Shown: piece after piece, positions 48,257-55,581 of the stretch
Position numbering within the stretch: the first letter of the stretch is position 1
Layout: each line of letters opens with the position of its first letter
Origin: Novosphingobium sp.
GTDB taxonomy: Bacteria; Pseudomonadota; Alphaproteobacteria; Sphingomonadales; Sphingomonadaceae
Reading direction: 5' to 3'
Length of the DNA stretch: 55,581 nt
Assembly (NCBI GenBank): GCA_004211435.1
Contig: SECS01000007.1
Span: 1-55,581, forward strand
Translations under genes and position numbers: made by a program
Notes under the pieces: generated by a model
The model's input: only the letters and a program-made list of their open reading frames with translations
Told to the model about the DNA's origin: nothing
Databases searched by the model: none

Positions 48257-50737
48257 ATGAAGAAGGCCGTTTATCTGCTCGCGGGAGCCTCGCTGCTCCA
48301 CGCCCTGCCGGCGCTCGCTCAGTCGACGCCCACCCAGACCGCACCTGTCGTCACCGCCAAGCCTCAGGCGGAGAATGCCCACCAGGAGGTGTTCTCCACC
48401 GGCGTTGCCAAGGGCCGCGACCGGCTCGACAGTGCCACCTCCACCAGCGCGCTGCGTGGCAGCGAGGCCGAAAAGCTCGGCCCGCGCCCGCTCGCCGACA
48501 TCCTGCGCACGATGCCGGGCCTACGCGTCGAGTCGGGCATCGGCGAGGGCAATGCCAATTATACCGTCCGCGGCCTGCCGCTGGCGGCCGGCGGCTCGAA
48601 GTACATGCAGATCCAGGAAGACGGCCTGCCCGTCATCGAGTTCGGCGACTTCTTCAACTTCGGTGCCGACGTCTTCTCGCGCGCCGATTTCAACCTCGCG
48701 CAGATCGAGTCGATCCGCGGCGGTTCGGCCTCGACCTTCGCATCGGACTCGCCGGGCGGCCTGATCAATCTGATCTCCAAGACCGGTGAGACCCAAGGTG
48801 GTTCGATCCAGTTCACCAAGGGCCTCGACTATGGCGAGAACCGCTTCGACGCCGACTATGGCGGCAAGCTGAGCGAGAGCCTGCGCTTCCACGTCGGCGG
48901 CTTCTATCGCTGGGGCGAGGGGCCGCGGAACATCGGCTTCACCGGCTACAAGGGCGGCCAGATCCGCGCGAACATCACCAAGCAGTTCAGCAACGGCTAC
49001 ATCCGGCTCCACGGAAAGTACCTCGACGATCGCTCGCCGACCTTCGCGCCCTATTTCTTCAAGCTGACGGGCACCGACAGCGATCCGACGATCGCCAACC
49101 TGCCGGGCTTCGACATCCGCAAGGATTCGGTGCTCTCGCCCTATATCGGCCCGGTGGTCACACTCGACGGCGAGAACAAGCTGCAGAAGTTCCCGCTCAA
49201 GTACGGCATGCACCCCGTGTCTAAATCGGTGGGTATCGAGGCGCAGTTCGAAGTGGCCGGCTTCACCCTGACCGACCGTGCGCGCTATTCGGCGAACAAG
49301 GGCGATTTCCTGCGCGTGTTCCCGAACACCGCCGACACGGTCACCGCCTTCGCCGCCTCGCAGGCCGGTGCCGGCGCCGTCGCGCGCTATGCCAGCGGTC
49401 CGAACGCCGGGCAGCTCGTCCCGACCAACGCCAACGGCAACGGCCTGCTCGCGCTGTTCTACATGGCCGAGACGCGCGCGCGCAGCCTCGACAACTTCAC
49501 CAACGACTTCCGCGCGACGCGCGTCTGGCGCGTGGGCGAGGGCAACCTCACCGTCACCGCCGGCCTCTACAAGGCGATCCAGACGCTCAAGTCGGAATGG
49601 CTGCATTCGGCCTTCGACGCCGACGTCGCGGGCGACGCCCAGACGGCGATGGTCAACGTGACCAGCGTCGCCGGCGTGCCGCAGACGGTCGACGGCTACT
49701 ATGCCTACGGCCGCGGTCGGACGAGCAAGTTCCGCCGCATCTTCGACGTGAAGTACAACATCACCGCGCCCTATGCCTCGGTGAACTACCACGTCGGCAA
49801 GGTCGCGATCGGCGGCAGCCTGCGCTACGACAGCGGTCGCGTGCGCGGCCAGCTGTTCGGCGCCGACCTCGAAGGCGGCCGTGTCGGCCTCGTCACGCAG
49901 GACATGAACGGCGACGGCGTGATCACCGCGCCCGAGCGCAGCGTCGCCTTCCTGCCGCTGACCCAGCCCGCGCCGGTGAACTACAACTACGGCTACCTCA
50001 GCTATTCGGCGGGCGTGAACTATCGCATCGCCGAACAGCTCTCTGCCTTCGCGCGCTACAGCCGCGGCGGCCGCGCCAATGCCGACAAGATCCTGTTCAC
50101 CCCGATCGTCAGCACGGTCGACGGCAGCGTCGCCGACAGCAAGGACAAGTACGACGAGGTTCGCCAGCTCGAAGGCGGCTTCAAGTTCCGCACCTCGAAC
50201 GCGACCCTGAACGGCACGGCCTTCCTGGCCCATGCCGACGATCACAACGTGCTCAACGGTTCGGCCAACCGGACCTTCCGCTCCTATCGCGCCTACGGTC
50301 TGGAGCTGGAGGGCAGCTATCGCACCGGCCCGTTCAGCGTGACCGCCGGGGCGACCTATACCAAGGCCAAGATCACCGAGGACAAGCTCGATCCGACCTT
50401 GACCGGCAAGGAACCGCGTCACCAGCCGGCCTGGACTTTGCAGGCGACGCCGCAGTACGAGACCGAACTGTTCACCGTCGGTGCGAACGTGGTGACGATC
50501 ACCAGCTCCTATGCGCAGGACAGCAACCTGCTCAAGATGCCGGGCTTCACCGTGGTCAACGCCTTCGTCCAGATCCGTCCGGTCGAGCGCGTGCAATTGA
50601 TGGTCAACGCCTACAACCTGTTCGACAAGATCGGCTTCTTCGAGATCTCGCAGAGCACCGTGCCCGCCAACGGCATCGGTACGGGCCGGGCGATCAACGG
50701 CCGGACGATCTCGGCCGCACTGCGCTACGACTTCTGA
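48257..50737 (+). CDS. TonB-dependent outer-membrane receptor
   Basis: An 826-residue receptor. The signal peptide is MKKAVYLLAGASLLHALPALA. The plug domain follows (RPLADILRTMPGLRVESGIGE, then NYTVRGLPL ... QIESIRGGSASTFASDSPGGLINLISK, the conserved plug end). The beta-barrel ends with the family C-terminal Phe (ALRYDF). It imports a ligand using TonB energy. The ligand is unknown; sphingomonads use many such receptors for sugars, siderophores or aromatic compounds. No regulator is adjacent. The 216 bp before it hold no clear riboswitch. Confidence 0.92.
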   Translation: MKKAVYLLAGASLLHALPALAQSTPTQTAPVVTAKPQAENAHQEVFSTGVAKGRDRLDSATSTSALRGSEAEKLGPRPLADILRTMPGLRVESGIGEGNANYTVRGLPLAAGGSKYMQIQEDGLPVIEFGDFFNFGADVFSRADFNLAQIESIRGGSASTFASDSPGGLINLISKTGETQGGSIQFTKGLDYGENRFDADYGGKLSESLRFHVGGFYRWGEGPRNIGFTGYKGGQIRANITKQFSNGYIRLHGKYLDDRSPTFAPYFFKLTGTDSDPTIANLPGFDIRKDSVLSPYIGPVVTLDGENKLQKFPLKYGMHPVSKSVGIEAQFEVAGFTLTDRARYSANKGDFLRVFPNTADTVTAFAASQAGAGAVARYASGPNAGQLVPTNANGNGLLALFYMAETRARSLDNFTNDFRATRVWRVGEGNLTVTAGLYKAIQTLKSEWLHSAFDADVAGDAQTAMVNVTSVAGVPQTVDGYYAYGRGRTSKFRRIFDVKYNITAPYASVNYHVGKVAIGGSLRYDSGRVRGQLFGADLEGGRVGLVTQDMNGDGVITAPERSVAFLPLTQPAPVNYNYGYLSYSAGVNYRIAEQLSAFARYSRGGRANADKILFTPIVSTVDGSVADSKDKYDEVRQLEGGFKFRTSNATLNGTAFLAHADDHNVLNGSANRTFRSYRAYGLELEGSYRTGPFSVTAGATYTKAKITEDKLDPTLTGKEPRHQPAWTLQATPQYETELFTVGANVVTITSSYAQDSNLLKMPGFTVVNAFVQIRPVERVQLMVNAYNLFDKIGFFEISQSTVPANGIGTGRAINGRTISAALRYDF

Positions 50738-50742
50738 TGTAA

Positions 50743-50773
50743 CGCATGGGGCCGGTGTTGCCGGCCCCATGCG
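50743..50773. terminator. Strong bidirectional terminator hairpin
   Basis: A 13-bp perfect stem (CGCATGGGGCCGG / CCGGCCCCATGCG) closes a 5-nt loop, located 6 bp after the TonB receptor stop and 14 bp before the stop of the convergent azoreductase gene. No long T-tract, but the stem is very stable; it serves both strands. Confidence 0.8.
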
Positions 50774-50786
50774 GGAAGGTGGCCTA

Positions 50787-51365
50787 TCAGGCCGTGGCTG
50801 CGATCGGCGCCACGTCGTCGATCCAGGCCAAGGCAGCATCCAGAGCCTGCTGGCGATGCTCTGGACCGATGGCCACGCCTTCGGCGATCACGATTTCAGG
50901 AGCGGTGATCCCCGCGAAGCCGAGCATGGCGCGCAGGTGGCTTTCGGCGTGCTCGTTCGCCTCGCCCGGGCTCGCCTTGCCATAATACCCGCCGCGTGAA
51001 GCGGCGACGATGACGCGCTTGTCGCCGGCCAGGCCTTCGGGCCCGGTTTCGGTGTAGCGGAAGGTCCGGCCAGCGATCAGGATGTGGTCGAACCAGGCCT
51101 TGAGCTGGCTGGGAATGCCGAAATTGTACATCGGCGCGCCGATCACGACGACGTCGGCCGACAGAAATTCTTCCAGCACGGCTTCGCCCTCGGCGCTGCC
51201 GAAGCGGGCGAGCGTCAGGTGCGGCAGCGGATCGGCGGCGAGATCGCGATAGGTGACCGCGGCGGCGGGCGCGTGCGTCTTGAGCTGCGCGACGATAGCG
51301 GCGGAAAGCAGGCGGCTGGCGGAAGCTTCTGCCTGGATCGAGGAATCGATATGGAGGATCTTCAT
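50787..51365 (-). CDS. azoR: FMN-dependent NADH-azoreductase (AzoR family)
   Basis: A 192-residue flavodoxin-like quinone/azo reductase using FMN and NADH. It shows the N-terminal phosphate loop HIDSSIQAEASASRLL, the FMN motif APMYNFGIPSQLKAWFDHI (about 78-96), and VIVAASRGGYY (124-134). Length is normal. Divergent from an HxlR-type regulator with about 90 bp between, the classical pairing in which the regulator senses electrophiles or quinones and controls the reductase. Confidence 0.9.
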   Translation of the reverse strand: MKILHIDSSIQAEASASRLLSAAIVAQLKTHAPAAAVTYRDLAADPLPHLTLARFGSAEGEAVLEEFLSADVVVIGAPMYNFGIPSQLKAWFDHILIAGRTFRYTETGPEGLAGDKRVIVAASRGGYYGKASPGEANEHAESHLRAMLGFAGITAPEIVIAEGVAIGPEHRQQALDAALAWIDDVAPIAATA

Positions 51366-51455
51366 CGGGGGCTGTCCAAATTGGTGCGGAGACCCCAGCT
51401 AGCTATGGGGCGCCAGCGGACGCGCCAAGAACGCATTTTTTGAGGGCCTAGTCAC

Positions 51456-51842
51456 ATGGATATGACCGTCTCGTCGCGCGCTTTCGATCTCGGTCATCAG
51501 AAGTGCGGCAAGCTGGCCGAGCATCTGTCGCGCATCGGCGATCGCTGGACGCTACCCGTGGTGGTGACCTTGCGCGAGGGCCCTTCGCGCTTCAACCAGC
51601 TCCGCCGTGACGTCGCGGGCATTTCGCAGCAAATGCTGACGCGAACGCTGCGCGCGCTCGAGCGCGACGGCATGGTCGAACGCACGGTCCACCCGACGGT
51701 GCCGCCGCAGGTGGTCTACGCGCTGACCGCGCTGGGCAATTCGCTGGGCGACCAGGCACTCCAGATCGGCAACTGGATCGAGAGCAACATCGCCAACATC
51801 GAGAACGCGCGCCAGTCGTTCGACGCGCGACAGGTGGATTAG
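51456..51842 (+). CDS. HxlR-family regulator
   Basis: A 128-residue winged-helix protein: HQKCGKLAEHLSRIGDRWTLP, then VVVTLREGPSRFNQLRRDVAG and ISQQMLTRTLRALERDGMVER, with the wing TVHPTVPPQVVYALTALG. One N-terminal cysteine (KCGK) could be the redox sensor as in HxlR/HypR relatives. It is divergent from azoR and probably its repressor; the 90-bp spacer contains the likely shared operator. Confidence 0.9.
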   Translation: MDMTVSSRAFDLGHQKCGKLAEHLSRIGDRWTLPVVVTLREGPSRFNQLRRDVAGISQQMLTRTLRALERDGMVERTVHPTVPPQVVYALTALGNSLGDQALQIGNWIESNIANIENARQSFDARQVD

Positions 51843-51851
51843 GACACCGTC

Positions 51852-53141
51852 CTATTCCGCGACCATCACCGAAAGCAGATCGTCGAGATCGGCCACCGCA
51901 AAGGCGGTGAACTCGTCGGCGACGCCGAAGGGCAGCAGCACGCGCCTTCCGTGAACCAGCGCGCCGCAGCTGTAGGTGACGTTGGGAACATAGCCGCCCC
52001 GCTGCTCGGCGCTGGGGAAGACCACCGGCGCGCGGGTTCGCGCCAGGACGCGCGAGGGGTCGTCCTTGTCGAGCAGGCAGGCGCCGATCGAATAGCCGCG
52101 AACGAGACCGACGCCGTGGGTGAAGACGAGCCAGCCCTCGGCGATCTCCAGGGGCGATCCGCAATTGCCCATCTGGACGAATTCCCACGGATAGCGCGGC
52201 GTCACGATCGGTTTGCCCGTCTCCCAGGTGTGGAGATCGGGCGAGCGCAGCAGCCAGATGTTCTCGCTGTCCTGCCGGCCGAGCATGACATAGTCGCCGT
52301 CGATGCGGCGGGGGAACAGCGCCATGCCCTTGTAACCGGTCATCGCCCCGGCGAGCGGCCGCATCTCGAAGGTGCGCAGGTCGATGCCGCGCAGCATTTC
52401 CTGGCGGACGTTGCGGCCGTCGTAGGCGGTATAGGTTCCCATGATCTGCTCGCGGCCGTCATCGTCGCGGAAGCCGACGAGGCGCAGGTCCTCGATCCCC
52501 TGGCGCTGGGAGGGCAGCACGGGGAAGATCACGGTCTCGGAGACGTCCTGGCTCTCGTCGCATTGCAGCCGCACCCAGCCTTCGCTGTCGCTCTCGATCC
52601 GCGGCGGGATGCAATGCGGGCTCGGCGGGTCGATCGTCAGGGCGCGGTCACCGTCCCAGGTGCCGGTGCGAAAGGTGACCGATGAGACGTGCCCTTCGCC
52701 GATCCCGCGCAGAGAGAGCAGGAAGTGCGGATGGCCCGCGCTGGTGCCGTCGGCGCCGGGAATGCGGACGATGCTCGGATTGAACAGCGCGGCGGATTCG
52801 AAGGCATATTCCTGGCTCAGATAGGCGCCGAGCAGCAGCTTTTCGCGGTCGTCGAGCGCAGGCAGTTCGCCCAACTCATCGGCAAGGCAATCGATTTGGC
52901 GCAGGAACATCGCATCGGCATTGCGGTGCCGCTCGCGCATCGGCCCATGCAGAAAGTCGAGCATGCGCTCACGCACGTCCTCGTCGAGCGCAAGGACGCG
53001 CTGCGCCACCTGCTGCAGCCGCGGTATGCGGCCTCGAGCGAAAGCATCGGGATAGCCGAAGTGGAAAGGCCGGATGACGGTGCGCGCGGGGTCGGGATGC
53101 AGCTCGCAGTCGAGCTTGGTGAACACGTCCGCAGCTTCCAT
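51852..53141 (-). CDS. Glycosidase/phosphorylase-like protein (GH130-type five-bladed propeller)
   Basis: A 429-residue protein starting MEAADVFTKLDCELHPDPA. The blades show GH130-type repeats: ESAALFNPSIVRIPG, YKGMALFPRRIDGDYVMLGRQDSENIW, and WEFVQMGNCGSPLEIAEGWLVFTHG, with GNCGSP near the active site as in mannoside phosphorylases. The enzyme would cleave beta-mannosides or related sugars using phosphate; specificity cannot be read here. It is leftward with the CapA and CoA-transferase genes, 71 bp from CapA. Confidence 0.8.
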   Translation of the reverse strand: MEAADVFTKLDCELHPDPARTVIRPFHFGYPDAFARGRIPRLQQVAQRVLALDEDVRERMLDFLHGPMRERHRNADAMFLRQIDCLADELGELPALDDREKLLLGAYLSQEYAFESAALFNPSIVRIPGADGTSAGHPHFLLSLRGIGEGHVSSVTFRTGTWDGDRALTIDPPSPHCIPPRIESDSEGWVRLQCDESQDVSETVIFPVLPSQRQGIEDLRLVGFRDDDGREQIMGTYTAYDGRNVRQEMLRGIDLRTFEMRPLAGAMTGYKGMALFPRRIDGDYVMLGRQDSENIWLLRSPDLHTWETGKPIVTPRYPWEFVQMGNCGSPLEIAEGWLVFTHGVGLVRGYSIGACLLDKDDPSRVLARTRAPVVFPSAEQRGGYVPNVTYSCGALVHGRRVLLPFGVADEFTAFAVADLDDLLSVMVAE

Positions 53142-53212
53142 GCCTGTTCTCTCCCCGGCGCGGGAGCCGCGCATCGATCAGACAGGCTCAACGCATCGCG
53201 AGCGTTTGGGTT

Positions 53213-54331
53213 CTAGGAGAAGTCCTGCGTCAGGTGGAAACGCCCCGCCACATCGGCGGCAAGGCTCAGGCCGGGCAGGCCGGCCTGGCGCCCGATCGCA
53301 TCGACATAGGCCGCGATTTCTCCGCTTCTCTCCCCGGCCACGATCGGGCGGCCCGGCGGCTCGAACCAGATCGGAATGAAGCCCGTTTCGAGCCGATCGT
53401 CTTCGTGCCAGAGCAATCGTCCGATCAGCCCGTTGCGTGCCTCAGGGTGGAACGGTGCGAGCGGATAGTCGGGCAGCGGCGCGAATCCGAAGAGGCGCTG
53501 GCGCCGCTCGGCCCATTCGGCGCGGGCGGGATGATCCTGCGCGGGGGCGAGAGCATGGGTGACGACGACGCCGTTGCCCAGGCCGTGGAACACGGGCCTG
53601 CCATCGACGAATTCGATACCGCGGGCGATATGCGCGTGGTGACCTGCGACGACGTCCGCCCCCGCGCGGATCGCCGCCTCGGCAAGTGGGCGTTCGTAGG
53701 CGGCGAGCTCGGCCGGCCTGTGGGTGATGCCCTTGTGCAGCGCGACGACGACGAGATCGGCCTGGTCGCGCGCCGCGGCGATATCGACCTCCATCGCCGC
53801 GCGCGAGGCGGGATCGATCTCGCGCAGCTCGGCCTGCGGGCGGCTGGAGCCGCCGTCGATGGCTCGGACCGCGACATAGGCGCAGCCGGGCTTGTCTTCG
53901 GCCGCCCAGCACAGCTCGGGTCCGACGCAGTTGTAGCTGAGCAGCGCGATCGTGCGACCGCCGGTCTCGATCAGCGCCGGCGCGCGCGCTTCGGCCAGGC
54001 TCATACCCGCGCCGGCGTGGGCGATTCCGTTGCGGTCGAGCCCGGCGATCGTATCGGCGAGCCCCGAAGCCCCGCAGTCCATCATGTGGTTGCCCGCCAT
54101 CGACACCGCGGTGAAGCCGGCGCGGGCGAGCGCGTCGAGATGCGCGGGATCGGCGCCGGGGGCGGGGACGTCGCCAGGCATCTCCTCCTCGCTGGTGGTG
54201 TAGGGCACTTCGAGGTGGCCGATCACGACGTCGGCCTTGCGGGTCAGCGGGGCCAGGCCCGAGAGCCAATGGTCGGGCTCGGGCACGTCGAGGATCAGGT
54301 CGCCCAGCAGCAGGATTTCGGTCGCGACCAT
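53213..54331 (-). CDS. CapA-type metallophosphoesterase-like protein
   Basis: A 372-residue CapA family protein (poly-gamma-glutamate synthesis type, calcineurin-like fold). The motifs are GDLILDVPEPD (first metal site), VIGHLEVPYT, SMAGNHMMDCGASGL (GNH) and VVAGHHAHIARGIE (GHH). No transmembrane segment or signal is seen, so it is cytosolic unlike capsule enzymes; the role is open. The start overlaps the upstream CoA-transferase stop by one base (TGATG), indicating coupling. Confidence 0.85.
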   Translation of the reverse strand: MVATEILLLGDLILDVPEPDHWLSGLAPLTRKADVVIGHLEVPYTTSEEEMPGDVPAPGADPAHLDALARAGFTAVSMAGNHMMDCGASGLADTIAGLDRNGIAHAGAGMSLAEARAPALIETGGRTIALLSYNCVGPELCWAAEDKPGCAYVAVRAIDGGSSRPQAELREIDPASRAAMEVDIAAARDQADLVVVALHKGITHRPAELAAYERPLAEAAIRAGADVVAGHHAHIARGIEFVDGRPVFHGLGNGVVVTHALAPAQDHPARAEWAERRQRLFGFAPLPDYPLAPFHPEARNGLIGRLLWHEDDRLETGFIPIWFEPPGRPIVAGERSGEIAAYVDAIGRQAGLPGLSLAADVAGRFHLTQDFS

Positions 54332-55515
54332 CAGATCGCCTTCCGTTCACGCAAGGCCACTATCTCGGCGCCCGACAGGCCGAGTTCGCCGAGTACCGCA
54401 TCGGTATCGGCGCCGAGCGCCGGCACCGCGGGAGTCGCCGCAGCGGTCTGCACCGCGAAACCCGGGCCGAGCACGCCGAGCGGCCTGTCGTGGCCTGGCA
54501 GCAACGCCTCCTGCAGCAGCCCGCGCTGCGCCATGTGCGGATGCTGGAGAACTTCGCCGATGTCGCGCAACATCGCCGCGGGCACGCCGGCCTGGGTCAG
54601 TTCGACCTCGAGTTCGGCCGCCTCGCGGGTCAGCAGATATTCGGTCAGCCAGCCCTTGAGCGCGGCATAGTTCTCCACCCGCGCGGCGTGATCGGCGAAG
54701 CGCGGATCGGTCAGCATCTCGGCTCGGCCGAAGGCGCGGAACATGGCCTCGATCTGGTGCTGGTGGTTGGCGCCGAGCGCGATCCAGCCCGCGGCGGTGG
54801 CATAATATTCGGCCGTGGCGACCAGCCGGAAGCCGCGGTTGCCCGTGCCCTTGGGCGCCTGGCCCGTATAGTCCCAGACGCTCGCGGCCGAGCCCATGAT
54901 CTTGAGCGCGGCATCGACCATCGCCACGTCGAGCCGCTTGCCGTGGCCGCTGGCATCGCGCTCGCGCAGCGCCGCGAGCAGCGCGATCGCGCCGAGATAG
55001 CCGGTGAAGCAGTCTACCACGGGAATGCCGATCTTGAACGGCCCGGCCTCGGTCCCGTTCATCATCGCCATGCCCGAGACGGCCTGGGCGATGTGATCGT
55101 AAGCGCCCCAGTCGCGCCAGGGGCCGGTCTGGCCGAAGCCGCTCAACGAGAGCATGATCAGCCGCGGATTGGCGGCGCTCAGGGTCTCGTAGCCCAGGCC
55201 GAGCCGGTCGATCACGCCGGGGCGGTAGTTCTCGACGACGATGTCCGCCTGTTCGGCCAGCCGCAGCGCCAGCGCGACGCCTTCCTCGGATTTCAGATTG
55301 AGCGTCACCGAGCGCTTGCCGGCATTGGCTGCGGCGAAGGGAACGCTCATGCCGGGCAGGCCGGCGTGCTCGGTGTAGTGGCGGAAGTCGTCGCCCTTGA
55401 CCGGCGGCTCGACCTTGACGACCTCGGCGCCGAGCTGCTGGAGCATTTGCGTGCAGGTCGGTCCGGCGATGGCGTGGGTGAAATCGAGCACCCGGATCCC
55501 GGCGAGCGGTGTCAT
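54331..55515 (-). CDS. CaiB/BaiF-type (class III) CoA-transferase
   Basis: A 394-residue family III CoA-transferase moving CoA between carboxylic acids. The N-terminus is RVLDFTHAIAGPTCTQMLQQ, the ring-fold motif GAEVVKVEPP, and the catalytic Asp is D168 in IGIPVVDCFTGYLGA (aligned with Asp169 of formyl-CoA transferase). C-terminal part normal. It is coupled to CapA downstream and to the cut gene upstream (ATGA), forming a leftward catabolic operon whose substrate is unknown. Confidence 0.9.
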   Translation of the reverse strand: MTPLAGIRVLDFTHAIAGPTCTQMLQQLGAEVVKVEPPVKGDDFRHYTEHAGLPGMSVPFAAANAGKRSVTLNLKSEEGVALALRLAEQADIVVENYRPGVIDRLGLGYETLSAANPRLIMLSLSGFGQTGPWRDWGAYDHIAQAVSGMAMMNGTEAGPFKIGIPVVDCFTGYLGAIALLAALRERDASGHGKRLDVAMVDAALKIMGSAASVWDYTGQAPKGTGNRGFRLVATAEYYATAAGWIALGANHQHQIEAMFRAFGRAEMLTDPRFADHAARVENYAALKGWLTEYLLTREAAELEVELTQAGVPAAMLRDIGEVLQHPHMAQRGLLQEALLPGHDRPLGVLGPGFAVQTAAATPAVPALGADTDAVLGELGLSGAEIVALRERKAI

Positions 55516-55581
55516 GCGCGGTCGTCCCTCTCTGCTGAAAACGCCCCGGCCGCCGCCAGCGCGTCGGTATCGAAGCCGAGT
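55512..55581 (-). CDS. C-terminal end of a gene cut by the window edge
   Basis: The last 22 codons read LGFDTDALAAAGAFSAERDDRA and a TGA overlapping the CoA-transferase start (ATGA). The gene is upstream in the same operon and continues past the window; an acyl-CoA-handling enzyme would fit the context, but the tail alone does not identify it. Confidence 0.6.
   Translation of the reverse strand, partial: LGFDTDALAAAGAFSAERDDRA

Noticed and set aside
48521..50839. 772-codon frame on the minus strand opposite the TonB receptor
   Set aside because: Shadow of the receptor gene, without a recognisable fold; it also runs through the terminator hairpin.
1..55581. CRISPR arrays or cas genes accompanying the Tn7-like module
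   Set aside because: No regularly spaced repeats or Cas-type proteins were seen, so it is not a CRISPR-associated transposon in this window.

Overview
The window reads as high-GC alphaproteobacterial DNA, most likely from a sphingomonad (Sphingomonas, Sphingobium, Novosphingobium or Sphingopyxis type). Pointers are the czc/cop layout, a PHA granule-region protein, a DUF6481 protein, a sphingomonad-style TonB receptor and the alphaproteobacterial SOS box GAAC-N7-GAAC. This is judged from protein families, not from a search.

Positions 1-46.5 kb look like an accessory island beside a tRNA-Arg(TCT) gene (47-123). Positions 46.5-55.6 kb look chromosomal: a membrane protein, DUF6481, a TonB receptor, azoR/hxlR, a GH130-like enzyme, a CapA protein, a CoA-transferase and the tail of one more gene. 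The island has six parts. (1) 0.3-4.7 kb: a HARE-HTH protein and a leftward four-gene unit with a DnaQ-like exonuclease. (2) 5-10.4 kb: small regulators, three HEPN-like proteins, a class III cyclase-like protein and unknowns. (3) 10.4-26.8 kb: a heavy-metal block with a MerR regulator, two CDF transporters, DUF3703, a His-rich exported protein, CzcCBA, a lipoprotein, an SPC-type P1B ATPase, an out-of-place FliE-like protein, an SRPBCC protein, a broken bestrophin, and CopA/CopB behind a mer-like operator. (4) 26.8-32.8 kb: an SRAP protein, a low-GC two-gene pair, and an SOS-box-controlled YozE-UmuD-UmuC operon opposite a leftward three-gene operon. (5) 33-37.1 kb: DUF3800, an SNase-like protein, a HECAH-motif protein and a Swt1-type HEPN protein. 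(6) 37.4-46.5 kb: transposition genes.

The transposition genes are the most interesting part. A TnsA-like nuclease, two tiny ORFs, a Mu/TniA/TnsB-type DDE transposase, a TniB/TnsC-type ATPase and a 639-residue zinc-binding TniQ/TnsD-type protein form one rightward, mostly overlapping operon. Just upstream sit two tail-to-tail genes that look like distant paralogues of each other. Both resemble transposases with an N-terminal helical module, a DNA-binding linker and an eroded RNase H-like core. Between one of them and tnsA are two near-identical 21-bp direct repeats spaced 58 bp apart. A truncated, frameshifted HEPN gene lies immediately right of tniQ, which fits a boundary of the inserted element. 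I could not define terminal inverted repeats or a target duplication, so the boundaries are inferred.

The metal genes probably work as a layered efflux system. CDF pumps and the P-type ATPase would move Zn/Cd/Co-type ions to the periplasm, and CzcCBA would carry them out of the cell. CopA/CopB would oxidise and bind periplasmic copper. Two MerR-type promoters with 19-bp spacers are visible: one CadR-like upstream of the first CDF gene, and one mer-operator-like upstream of copA.
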